DNA of 64,000 bases from Sporosarcina luteola (GTDB lineage: Bacteria > Bacillota > Bacilli > Bacillales_A > Planococcaceae), in the NCBI RefSeq assembly GCF_023715535.1, contig NZ_JAMBOI010000005.1, positions 1 to 64,000 of the forward strand, in the 5' to 3' direction. The translations under genes and the position numbers were made by a program. The notes under the pieces were generated by a model. It saw only the letters and a program-made list of their open reading frames with translations, was not told where the DNA came from and did not search any database. This document shows, in pieces, positions 1 through 7,803 of the stretch (position 1 is the first letter of the stretch; each line of letters begins with the position of its first letter).

Positions 1-82
1 ATATCTAGGTTAAAATTAAGTTGGGCCATTTTCCATTCCTCCAAATGTTTATCGTGGTTGAAAACATTTTATCACAGGGGAT

Positions 83-98
83 GGAAAAGGCCTTTTCC
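83..98. other. 16-bp perfect palindrome
   Basis: The 16 bases ggaaaaggccttttcc are a perfect palindrome in the gene-free stretch ahead of the first repeat array. No T-tract follows, so it is not a clear terminator. It could be the remnant of a bidirectional terminator for a gene outside the window, or a protein-binding site. Nothing else in bases 1-142 looks functional. Confidence 0.35.
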
Positions 99-142
99 TA
101 TTTACACAATTATATGGACTCAATCTTCATATGGACTTGCCT

Positions 143-316
143 GCGCTCAAGAACACGAATCCGCGCTCAAGAATCCGGTTTCGCGCTCAAGAACTTGAAT
201 CCGCGCTCAAGAATTCGGTTCCGCGCTCAAGAACTCGAATCCGCGCTCAAGAATCCGCCTTCAGCGCTCAAGAAATCAAATCTCCGCTCAAAGTAGTCCC
301 TCCCGCGTCCAAAGAG
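143..316. repeat. Phased tandem array, family A (GCGCTCAAGAA core)
   Basis: Nine units begin with GCGCTCAAGAA or a variant at 143, 163, 183, 203, 223, 243, 264, 284 and 305, so the period is 20-21 nt. The 9-10 nt between cores alternate between two versions (AC-GAATCC and ATC-CGGTT types), giving a 40-nt higher-order repeat. The last unit changes to GCGTCCAAAG, the core of the array near 59.2 kb, which links the two variants. Short open frames cross the array on both strands, but they follow only from the periodicity. It lies upstream of the transporter operon; the gene on its left is outside the window. Confidence 0.9.
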
Positions 317-415
317 GCATACAATCATCTCTGTAACTCATTTGCAACTCCCATCCAATAGAGTAATAGACAGAAAGAAAGCGATTACAAAACGATTGAA
401 GAGAGGAGTTGCAGT

Positions 416-1672
416 ATGAAGAAGAAATTGTGGTTGGTCTTATTGTTTGCAATGGTGCTTGCCATCAGCGCAGCTTGCAGCAAATCGGAAGAAGGGGAAG
501 CGTCAACGGAAAAAGAAACACCAGCGAAGACGACGCCAGTGTCAGGGGATAACAAAACTGAGGAGCAAGGCACGATCAAAATCGGTGTCCTCGCCTCTTT
601 GACAGGTGCGCTTGAGTCATACGGCAAACAGACAAAGCAAGGCTTCGAGCTAGGTCTTGAATATGCGACGGGCGGTACGATGGAAGTCGCAGGAAAGAAA
701 ATCGAAGTTGTTTATGAAGATACGGAAACGAAGCCTGAAGTCGCTGTCCAAAAAGCGACAAAGCTTCTAGAAGAAGATGAAGTCGATTTCCTAGTAGGTT
801 CTTCCAGCTCCGGCGACACACTCGCGGTCCTGCCTCTAGCTGAAGAGTACGAGAAGATCATGATCGTCGAGCCGGCTGTTGCGGATAGTATCACTGGATC
901 GGAATTTAATCCATACATTTTCCGGACGGCGCGTAACTCGTCACAGGATGCCGTCGCGGGAGCTGCTGCAATCGCAGGTCCTGGCGTGAAAATCGCGACA
1001 TTCGCACCGGATTATTCATTCGGATGGGATGGCGTAGCGGCGTTCAAGAAAGCGGCTGAAGATCTTGGAGCGGAAGTCATCATCGAAGAATTCGCGGATC
1101 CTGCAGCAACGGATTTCACATCCAATTTGCAGAAGATCATTGAAGCGAAGCCGGATTATATGTTTGTCGTCTGGGCTGGGGCAAACTCGCCTTGGAACCA
1201 GATCGCCGATTTGAAGATGCAAGAGAAAGGCATCAAGATCTCGACAGGTGCACCGGACATTCCGGCGCTTTCCATCATGGAGCCGCTTGTCGGCATGGAA
1301 GGATTCTCCGTTTACTATCACACGCTTCCTAACAATGAAGTGAATGATTGGCTCGTTAAGGAACATAAGGCGCGCTATAACGGCGAAGTTCCGGATTTAT
1401 TCACACCGGGCGGCATGTCCGCAGCGATCGCAATTGTCGAAGCGTTGACGAAGTCGAATGGCGATGCGGATGGCAACGAACTGATTAAAGTAATGGAAGG
1501 AATGTCTTTCGAAACGCCGAAAGGGACGATGACATTCAGGGCAGAGGATCACCAAGCATTGCAAACGCTTTACTCCATCAAGCTTGAAAAGCAGGATGGC
1601 GTCCCGTATCCGGTTCCGGTTCTCATAAGAGAGCTTTCGGCTGATGAAACCGAGCCGCCGATCAAAAACTAA
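416..1672 (+). CDS. ABC transporter substrate-binding lipoprotein (LivJ-like)
   Basis: This 418-residue protein is the extracellular binding component of a branched-chain-amino-acid-type (HAAT) importer. Residues 1-20 form a lipoprotein signal ending in ISAAC, so Cys21 should be lipidated and anchor the protein on the outer face of the membrane. A short charged linker follows, then a periplasmic-binding fold of the Leu/Ile/Val or amide type (IKIGVLASLTGALESYGKQ start). A GAGAGGAG ribosome site precedes the ATG. It is the first gene of a nine-gene run that ends with acyl-metabolising enzymes, so the ligand may be a carboxylate or acyl compound rather than an amino acid. Ligand identity cannot be read from sequence. 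Confidence 0.85.
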   Translation: MKKKLWLVLLFAMVLAISAACSKSEEGEASTEKETPAKTTPVSGDNKTEEQGTIKIGVLASLTGALESYGKQTKQGFELGLEYATGGTMEVAGKKIEVVYEDTETKPEVAVQKATKLLEEDEVDFLVGSSSSGDTLAVLPLAEEYEKIMIVEPAVADSITGSEFNPYIFRTARNSSQDAVAGAAAIAGPGVKIATFAPDYSFGWDGVAAFKKAAEDLGAEVIIEEFADPAATDFTSNLQKIIEAKPDYMFVVWAGANSPWNQIADLKMQEKGIKISTGAPDIPALSIMEPLVGMEGFSVYYHTLPNNEVNDWLVKEHKARYNGEVPDLFTPGGMSAAIAIVEALTKSNGDADGNELIKVMEGMSFETPKGTMTFRAEDHQALQTLYSIKLEKQDGVPYPVPVLIRELSADETEPPIKN

Positions 1673-1693
1673 TAACCTGCGGGAATAAAATAC

Positions 1694-1762
1694 AGAAGGA
1701 CAGTGGCATCGCTGTCCTTCTCAATCGGATCAAATTGCTTGTTTCATCCGATTGAGAAGGAC
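1694..1762 (+). promoter_or_regulatory. Two mutually exclusive hairpins between livJ- and livG-like genes
   Basis: Bases 1694-1703 and 1712-1721 form a perfect 10-bp stem. Bases 1714-1730 and 1746-1762 form a perfect 17-bp stem with a 15-nt loop. The two stems share 1714-1721 and cannot form together. No U-run follows the long stem, and the ribosome site of the next gene begins immediately after it. A stem here may stabilise the 3' end of the binding-protein message, or limit translation or transcription of the downstream transporter genes; the switch idea is inference. Confidence 0.65.
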
Positions 1763-1780
1763 GGGGAAGGGGGAGAACGA

Positions 1781-2554
1781 TTGGAACCGATCATACGAAC
1801 AGAAAACCTGACAATTCGATTCGGGGGACATACGGCCGTATCGCATGTGAATTTTGAAATGCCGCCACGGCACTTGAAGTCAATCATCGGGCCGAACGGG
1901 GCAGGCAAAACGACATTTTTCAATTTATTGAGCGGCGAGTTGAGACCTACGGAAGGGGACGTCTTCTTCAAGGGGGAATCGATGGCTTCCTTATCGGCTG
2001 TAGCCCGGACGCGGAAGGGACTCGGACGTTCATTCCAAATTACGAACGTGTTTCCGAATTTGACCGTGCTGGAAAATGTCCGGCTTGCTGTCCAATCAAA
2101 AGAGAAGATCCGCTATCAAATGGTCCGCCACTTCCTTCATTATAAGCAGCTTATTGAAGAGGCGGAGAAGTTGATTGCCCTCGTGTTGCTTGACGGCAAG
2201 GAGCACGCAATTGCGAGCCAATTATCACACGGGGAGAAGCGGAAGCTCGAAATCGCGATGCTTCTTGCGCTAGATACGGAAGTTCTGCTTCTCGATGAAC
2301 CGACCGCCGGCATGTCCCTTGAGGAAGTGCCAGCGATATTGGACGTCATCCGGAAGATCAAACAGACCGGAGAGAAGACGATTTTGTTGATTGAACACAA
2401 GATGGATATGATTTTAGATCTGTCGGATTCAATTATGGTTCTGTTCAACGGAAAGCTGTTGGCGGATGGGAGCCCGCAGGAAATCATGGACAATGAGACC
2501 GTCCAAAATGCGTATTTGGGAGGACTTTATGATGAAAACCTTGCTGAAAGTTGA
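1781..2554 (+). CDS. ABC transporter ATP-binding protein (LivG-like)
   Basis: ATPase of the branched-chain-type importer, about 257 residues from the TTG at 1781. That start sits 7-10 nt after a strong aaggggggag ribosome site; upstream in-frame codons run through the intercistronic hairpin and are unlikely to be translated. The Walker A motif GPNGAGKTTF, the signature LSHGEKRKLEIA and the Walker B stretch VLLLDEPTAGM are all present. The signature has SHGE instead of SGGE, which is common in the LivG branch. It would pair with the downstream LivF-like ATPase on the cytoplasmic face of the two permeases. The 3' end overlaps the next gene by about 26 nt. Confidence 0.88.
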   Translation: MEPIIRTENLTIRFGGHTAVSHVNFEMPPRHLKSIIGPNGAGKTTFFNLLSGELRPTEGDVFFKGESMASLSAVARTRKGLGRSFQITNVFPNLTVLENVRLAVQSKEKIRYQMVRHFLHYKQLIEEAEKLIALVLLDGKEHAIASQLSHGEKRKLEIAMLLALDTEVLLLDEPTAGMSLEEVPAILDVIRKIKQTGEKTILLIEHKMDMILDLSDSIMVLFNGKLLADGSPQEIMDNETVQNAYLGGLYDENLAES

Positions 2555-3239
2555 GGACATCCATACGCATATCGGCCAGTACCATATCCTTCAAGGGGTT
2601 TTCTTCGAAGCGCGAGAAGGGGAAGTGAGCGTGCTGCTCGGGCGCAACGGGGCGGGGAAGACGACGACGTTGAAGACGATAATGGGATTGACGCCCGCTT
2701 CGAAAGGCGCGGTCGTTTTCAATGGACAGGACATCACGAAAAAGGCAACATATACGATTGCGAACGGCGGCATCGGCTATGTGCCGGAAGACCAGGGCAT
2801 CTTTGCAGACTTGACCGTCGAGGAGAATATGAAAGTCGCCATGCGTAAGGAAGACGAAGCGGCATATAAGCGGCAGGATTATGTGCTACAGCTTTTCCCG
2901 GATTTGAAGACGTTTTGGAAGAAGGACGGGGGTCATCTGTCAGGTGGGCAGAAACAGATGCTTGCGATGGCGCGGGCGTTCGTCAATGACAGCAAGCTGC
3001 TACTCATCGATGAACCGTCAAAAGGCCTCGCGCCGATCATCATCGAGAAGGTGATGGAGGCAATCACGGAAATGAAAAAGAGCACGACAATTGTGCTCGT
3101 TGAACAGAATTTCATGATGGCGAGCAGGATAGGCGATCGATATACACTCATTGATGACGGGGAAACGGTCCATGCCGGCGAGATGGCGGATCTGATCCAT
3201 AATGAAGAAGTGAAACGAAAATACTTAGGAATCGGATGA
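2529..3239 (+). CDS. ABC transporter ATP-binding protein (LivF-like)
   Basis: Second ATPase of the importer, about 236 residues. Two adjacent in-frame ATG codons (2529 and 2532) follow the sequence ggaggactt; the longer reading frame upstream lies inside livG and is not expected to be used. Walker A is GRNGAGKTT, the signature is LSGGQKQMLAMARA, and Walker B is LLLIDEPSKGLAP, a typical LivF form. The overlap with the preceding ATPase indicates translational coupling and equal dosage of the two nucleotide-binding subunits. Confidence 0.88.
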   Translation: MMKTLLKVEDIHTHIGQYHILQGVFFEAREGEVSVLLGRNGAGKTTTLKTIMGLTPASKGAVVFNGQDITKKATYTIANGGIGYVPEDQGIFADLTVEENMKVAMRKEDEAAYKRQDYVLQLFPDLKTFWKKDGGHLSGGQKQMLAMARAFVNDSKLLLIDEPSKGLAPIIIEKVMEAITEMKKSTTIVLVEQNFMMASRIGDRYTLIDDGETVHAGEMADLIHNEEVKRKYLGIG

Positions 3240-3252
3240 AGGGGGCTGCACG

Positions 3253-4113
3253 ATGGAATTACTCATCAATTTGACGGTGAACGGTTTGGCGACGGGCATG
3301 CTCATCTTCCTTCTCGCTTCCGGTTTGACGCTCATTTTTGGTTTGATGAGCGTGCTGAATTTCGCGCATGGCGGGCTGTTTGCGTGGGGCGCTTACTCGG
3401 GTGTCTGGTTTTATACATTGTCGGGAAGCTTTGTCATCGGCATCATCGGCGCCATCATTACCGGAATTATTCTCGGTTTCATTACCGAAAAGCTCATTAT
3501 TACTCCGGTGTACGGCAATCACGTCCAACAGATCCTCATTACGCTCGGCTTCATGCTTGTGCTGACGGAGCTGTTGAAAGTCGTCTGGGGTCCGAATCAA
3601 ATGGCGGCGAAAGTGCCGTCATACTTGGCGGGAAGCTGGGAATTCGGGGATGTCCTCATTATCAAATACCGGCTGTTCATCATTATCGTCGGCTTCCTCG
3701 TTTTCGGCGTCTTCCAGTACATGCTGCAGAAGACGAAAATCGGCTTGATCGTCAGGGCTGGCGTCATGGATAAAGACATGGTGCAGGCGCTTGGCATTAA
3801 TATAAAGCGCGTTTTCTTGTACGTCTTCATGGCGGGTTCTGCGCTTGCGGCGTTAAGCGGGGTATTGATGGCTCCTTATTCCGGAGTCATTTACGCGGAA
3901 ATGGGCTTTGAATTTGCAATTTTGGCATTCATCGTCGTTGTCATCGGCGGGATGGGCAGCTTTCCGGGTTCTTTGTTTGCCGCCATTCTGGTCGGCCTTG
4001 CGGGAAGCTATATGGCGTATTACGTTCCAGCTCTATCACTTGCGGTCAATATGATGCTCATGGCCATCGTATTAATTTTCCGTCCGCAAGGGCTTTTCAC
4101 GGCAAAGGGGTGA
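3253..4113 (+). CDS. Branched-chain-type ABC permease (LivH-like)
   Basis: This 286-residue, highly hydrophobic protein has about eight predicted membrane spans and belongs to the LivH family of inner-membrane permeases. The family stretch GLTLIFGLMSVLNFAHG is visible near residues 25-40, and the GGMGSFPGSLFAAILVG region near residues 235-255 is the usual contact site for the ATPases. The start is an ATG 13 nt after the LivF stop, with a gaaggggg ribosome site. It forms a heterodimer with the LivM-like protein encoded 4 nt downstream. Confidence 0.88.
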   Translation: MELLINLTVNGLATGMLIFLLASGLTLIFGLMSVLNFAHGGLFAWGAYSGVWFYTLSGSFVIGIIGAIITGIILGFITEKLIITPVYGNHVQQILITLGFMLVLTELLKVVWGPNQMAAKVPSYLAGSWEFGDVLIIKYRLFIIIVGFLVFGVFQYMLQKTKIGLIVRAGVMDKDMVQALGINIKRVFLYVFMAGSALAALSGVLMAPYSGVIYAEMGFEFAILAFIVVVIGGMGSFPGSLFAAILVGLAGSYMAYYVPALSLAVNMMLMAIVLIFRPQGLFTAKG

Positions 4114-4117
4114 CGGC

Positions 4118-5110
4118 ATGAAAACTAAATTTCAATGGAACACCCTGTTTCTCGGAGTGATTGTTCTCGTGCTCGCCGTTTTCCCGTTCGTATCGGATTC
4201 CAGAACATGGACGATTCTTTTGACACAGATTTTCATCTTTTCGATTTTGGCAATGAGCTATGATATTTTGCTCGGCTATACGGGCATTGTGTCGTTCGGG
4301 CATGCGATGTTCTTCGGGATGGGGGCGTATACGACAGCCGTTATGCTGAAACGGATGGAGCCTTCGATCGGCGTCTTCATTTTGTCGATTGTTTGCGGGA
4401 TGCTGATTGCGGCTTTGGTCAGTTTTTTCATCGGACTGCTGACGTTAAGGTTGAAAAGTCATTTCTTCGCGATGCTCACATTGGCCGTTTCCGGATTGTT
4501 TCTAGTGCTAGCGGAAAAATGGCGTACGGTGACGCAAGGGAATGACGGTTTTACGTTCAAGGCGCCCGAGTTTTTCAAGGACCGGATGATGTTTTACTTC
4601 GTAACGCTCATCTGTCTTGTGCTCGTCTACTTGTTGCTGCGGCGATTCGTCAACTCCCCATTCGGCCGCGTCTTGGTAGCGGTGAGAGAGAATGAACAGC
4701 GCACAAGGTCACTTGGCTTTAATACATTGCATTATAAAGTGATTGCGTCCGTCGTTGCGGGAGTCATCGCTAGCTTGGCGGGTTCTCTGTACGCGGTATC
4801 GTTACGGTTCGTCAACACGAGCGTACTGACGATGGATATCACGCTTGACGCATTGCTCATGACGATCATCGGCGGCGTCGGAACGTTGATTGGCCCGATT
4901 GTCGGTGCAGGTGTCATCGAATTGACGCAGCATTATTTATCCGGATTGGCGAAAGATTATCCGATTTTCGAACGATGGATCATATTCTTCGGCATCGTCT
5001 ATATCCTGGCGGTGATCTTCTTCCCGCGCGGCATCGTTGGAACGGTTCGTGAAAAGCTTTGGAAGCGGAAAACGAAAACACGGCCTGTCGGGAAGGGGGA
5101 GGTCTCATGA
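4118..5110 (+). CDS. Branched-chain-type ABC permease (LivM-like)
   Basis: This 330-residue polytopic membrane protein is the second permease of the importer. The LivM-type motif LGYTGIVSFGHAMFFGMGAY is near residue 50 and GGVGTLIGPIVGAGVIE near residue 250. The C-terminal tail is strongly basic. It ends in an ATGA overlap with the condensing-enzyme gene, so transporter and enzymes are on one message and are probably translationally coupled. That coupling is the main evidence that the enzymes act on the imported compound. Confidence 0.87.
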   Translation: MKTKFQWNTLFLGVIVLVLAVFPFVSDSRTWTILLTQIFIFSILAMSYDILLGYTGIVSFGHAMFFGMGAYTTAVMLKRMEPSIGVFILSIVCGMLIAALVSFFIGLLTLRLKSHFFAMLTLAVSGLFLVLAEKWRTVTQGNDGFTFKAPEFFKDRMMFYFVTLICLVLVYLLLRRFVNSPFGRVLVAVRENEQRTRSLGFNTLHYKVIASVVAGVIASLAGSLYAVSLRFVNTSVLTMDITLDALLMTIIGGVGTLIGPIVGAGVIELTQHYLSGLAKDYPIFERWIIFFGIVYILAVIFFPRGIVGTVREKLWKRKTKTRPVGKGEVS

Positions 5111-7032
5111 CGGTTGTCGGGATTGTCAGTACAGGCACATATATCCCATCGACAAAAATGTCTGCTGCAGAAATCGCTGAACGGTCCGGATTGCCCGCGG
5201 ACGTTGTGAAAACGAAGATGGGGATTACGGAAAAACCGATTCCCGGGGAGCATGATCACACCGTCGCGATGGGCGTCTGGGCGGCTCGCCAGGCGCTCCG
5301 GAAAGGGCAAGTCGACCCGAAGGAAATCGACGTCATCATCTATATCGGTGAAGAGCATAAGGAATATCCGTTATGGACCGCCGCCATCAAGATGCAGGAG
5401 GAGCTTGGCGCTTATCACGCTTGGGCCTTTGATGTAGCGCTCCGTTGCGGTACAACAATCATGGCAATGAAAGTGGCGAAAAGTCTTATGTTGGCGGACC
5501 CGGACATCCGGACAGTCCTTCTCGCTGGCGGTTATCGGAACGGTGATTTTATCGATTATGGCAATGAAAGGACCCGCTTCATGTTCAACTTGGCTGCAGG
5601 CGGGGCTGCGATGATTCTGCGGCGCGACCACACGGAAAACATCGTACTCGAGGCGGAGCTCATTACAGACGGATCCTTTTCCGAGGATGTCGTCGTTCCG
5701 GTCGGCGGGACGAAAAAGCCGTTGACGGCAAGTGATCTTGAAGAAGGGCTATATCGCCTTGACGTGCTCGATCCGATTGGCATGAAAGCGCGGCTCGAAC
5801 AGAAATCGATGGAAAACTTCCTGAAGGTCATCCGCAGTTCATTGCAGAAAAGCGGGTTTACGGAGAAAGACATCGATTATCTAGCGATCCTGCATATGAA
5901 GAAATCGGCGCATGATTTCGTCCTGCGGGAGCTCGGTCTGAATGATGGCCAATCAATCTACTTACACGAATACGGGCATATCGGACAGATGGACCAGATT
6001 TTGTCTTTGGAGCTTGCTATAGAAGAGAATAAGTTGAACGATGGACATATCGCCGTTCTCGTCAGCGCAGGCATCGGGTATGCATGGGGGGCAATCACGG
6101 TGAAATGGGGAAAAAGTGAGGGGAGAAGTAACATGTCACTTCAAAAAGTGGGACTGAAGAAAGTGGAACTGGCGAACAATGAAAAAATCGCCTATCGGGA
6201 AAGGGAAGGCGGCGAGCAGGTTGTCGTCCTTGTCCACGGCAATATGACATCGTCGAAGCATTGGGACGTCCTGATGGATAGCATGAATACGAAGTATAAG
6301 ATTTACGCACCGGATCTCCGAGGGTTCGGGGAATCGACGTACAACGAAAGAGTGACGGGCATCCGTGACTTTTCGGAGGACTTGGCGGGCTTTATTGAGA
6401 CATTAGAACTTGAAAAATTTCACTTAGTCGGCTGGTCGACGGGTGGGGCTGTCTGCATGCAATTTGTGGCGGATCATCCGGGAAAATGTGAAAAGCTAGT
6501 GCTGCTCGCATCGGCATCTACTCGCGGCTATCCGTTTTTCGGGACGAATGAGGATGGCGGTCCTGATCCCGAACATCGGCTCCAGACGATTGAAGATGTC
6601 GAGCAGGACGCCGGCAAGACGCTCGCGATGCAAGGACTTTATGACAATAAAAACCGAGATGGGCTGAAGGCTGTATGGAATGCATTAATCTACACGCATA
6701 ACCAGCCGGAACCATCGAAATACGATGAATATGTGGACGATATGCTCACCCAGCGGAATTTGGCGGATGTGTATCATTCGCTGAACACGTTCAATATTAG
6801 TACCAATACTAACGGCGTCAATGAAGGGACCGACCAGGCGAAAGATATCGACATTCCAGTTCTCGTGCTTCACGGCGACCGCGACTATGTCGTGTCGGCA
6901 AAGATGCAGGAGGAAATCATGGAAGACCTCGGCGATAATGCAACATTCATTTCACTTGAAGATATGGGGCATTCACCGCTGGTCGATAATCTGGAGAAAC
7001 TAAAGAATACAATTGAATCGTTTCTAGAATAA
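5107..7032 (+). CDS. Fusion: FabH-like condensing enzyme + alpha/beta hydrolase
   Basis: The frame from the ATG at 5107 codes for about 641 residues. Residues 1-342 are thiolase-fold and FabH-like. Cys114 (in ALRCGTT) aligns with the catalytic Cys and His263 (in ILHMKKS) with the catalytic His, but the Asn of the FabH triad is replaced by His291 (in HEYGHIGQ), so it is not an ordinary FabH. Residues 343-641 are an alpha/beta hydrolase with VHGNMTS, the nucleophile elbow GWSTGG (Ser102 of the domain), HGDRD and DMGHS, giving a complete Ser-Asp-His triad. The domain junction contains a full ribosome site and ATG at 6133, and the usual condensing-enzyme end (KWGK) is followed by a TGA one base out of frame. 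The fusion may be real, recoded or a sequence error. Confidence 0.75.
   Translation: MTVVGIVSTGTYIPSTKMSAAEIAERSGLPADVVKTKMGITEKPIPGEHDHTVAMGVWAARQALRKGQVDPKEIDVIIYIGEEHKEYPLWTAAIKMQEELGAYHAWAFDVALRCGTTIMAMKVAKSLMLADPDIRTVLLAGGYRNGDFIDYGNERTRFMFNLAAGGAAMILRRDHTENIVLEAELITDGSFSEDVVVPVGGTKKPLTASDLEEGLYRLDVLDPIGMKARLEQKSMENFLKVIRSSLQKSGFTEKDIDYLAILHMKKSAHDFVLRELGLNDGQSIYLHEYGHIGQMDQILSLELAIEENKLNDGHIAVLVSAGIGYAWGAITVKWGKSEGRSNMSLQKVGLKKVELANNEKIAYREREGGEQVVVLVHGNMTSSKHWDVLMDSMNTKYKIYAPDLRGFGESTYNERVTGIRDFSEDLAGFIETLELEKFHLVGWSTGGAVCMQFVADHPGKCEKLVLLASASTRGYPFFGTNEDGGPDPEHRLQTIEDVEQDAGKTLAMQGLYDNKNRDGLKAVWNALIYTHNQPEPSKYDEYVDDMLTQRNLADVYHSLNTFNISTNTNGVNEGTDQAKDIDIPVLVLHGDRDYVVSAKMQEEIMEDLGDNATFISLEDMGHSPLVDNLEKLKNTIESFLE
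6111..6135 (+). other. Out-of-frame stop, ribosome site and ATG at the fusion junction
   Basis: A run of five A residues (6111-6115) is followed by a TGA at 6117-6119 in the -1 frame, a GAGGGGAG ribosome site at 6118-6125, and an ATG at 6133 seven bases later. One extra A, or a ribosomal -1 slip, would end the condensing enzyme at KWGKK and leave a normal two-gene arrangement. The hydrolase could therefore also be made separately from 6133. Confidence 0.7.
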
Positions 7033-7044
7033 GGAGTGGACAGC

Positions 7045-7785
7045 ATGAGATTATCAGGAAAAGTGGCCATCATCACGGGTGGTGCGAACGGAATCGGACT
7101 CGCTGCGTGCGAGCGTTTTGCGGAAGAAGGGGCTTCCGTCATCATGGCTGATTTTGATGAAAAGTCCGGGAAAGAACAAGAATCGCTCTTGAAAGAAAAA
7201 GGGCATGACGTCACATTCGTGCAAGTGGATGTCGTCGACCGCGAAAGTGTCGATCTTCTTGTGGAACAAACGATTGAACAACACGGAAAAATCGATGTGC
7301 TGATCAATAATGCTGGGATTACGAGAGACGCGACCCTCCTAAAAATGGACCCTGCGGATTTCCAACGGGTGCTTGACGTCAACTTGACGGGCGTCTTCAA
7401 CTGTACGCAAGCAGTTGCGCCACATATGATTTCGGCAAGCAAAGGGAAAATCATTAATACATCATCCGTCAGCGGCGTGTATGGGAATTTCGGACAGACG
7501 AATTACGCGGCGACAAAAGCTGCGGTCGTCGGGATGACGAAGACATGGGCGAAGGAACTTGGCCGCAAGGGAATCAATGTCAATGCAGTGGCGCCTGGAT
7601 TCACGGCGACAGCGATGGTCGAAAAGATGCCTGAGAACATCATCAAGCAAATGGCATCCGTCGTTTCATTGCAACGGCTTGGGAAGCCTGAAGACATTGC
7701 GAATGCGTATCTTTTCTTGGCAAGCTCTGAATCGGACTATGTTCACGGACATGTTTTACATGTTGACGGCGGCATAATGATGTAA
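7045..7785 (+). CDS. SDR-family oxidoreductase (FabG-like 3-ketoacyl reductase)
   Basis: Classical short-chain dehydrogenase of about 246 residues. The dinucleotide-binding motif TGGANGIG is at residues 11-18, followed by NNAG and by the catalytic Ser (NTSSVSG) and Tyr-x-x-x-Lys (YAATK). The C-terminal DGG of FabG relatives is present. The ATG at 7045 follows the ribosome site aaggagtgg; an in-frame GTG at 7036 overlaps that site and is rejected as the start. The reductase probably acts on a 3-keto product of the upstream condensing enzyme, but the substrate and cofactor preference are inferred. Confidence 0.85.
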   Translation: MRLSGKVAIITGGANGIGLAACERFAEEGASVIMADFDEKSGKEQESLLKEKGHDVTFVQVDVVDRESVDLLVEQTIEQHGKIDVLINNAGITRDATLLKMDPADFQRVLDVNLTGVFNCTQAVAPHMISASKGKIINTSSVSGVYGNFGQTNYAATKAAVVGMTKTWAKELGRKGINVNAVAPGFTATAMVEKMPENIIKQMASVVSLQRLGKPEDIANAYLFLASSESDYVHGHVLHVDGGIMM

Positions 7786-7803
7786 GGGAAGGAGGGGTTC
7801 CGC

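Noticed and set aside
143..316. CRISPR array
   Set aside because: Repeats of about 10 nt with spacers of about 10 nt that themselves recur do not fit CRISPR architecture, and no cas gene is present.
1703..1780. N-terminal extension of the LivG-like ATPase
   Set aside because: The extension runs through the inverted repeats and has no ribosome site, whereas TTG 1781 has an excellent one at normal spacing.
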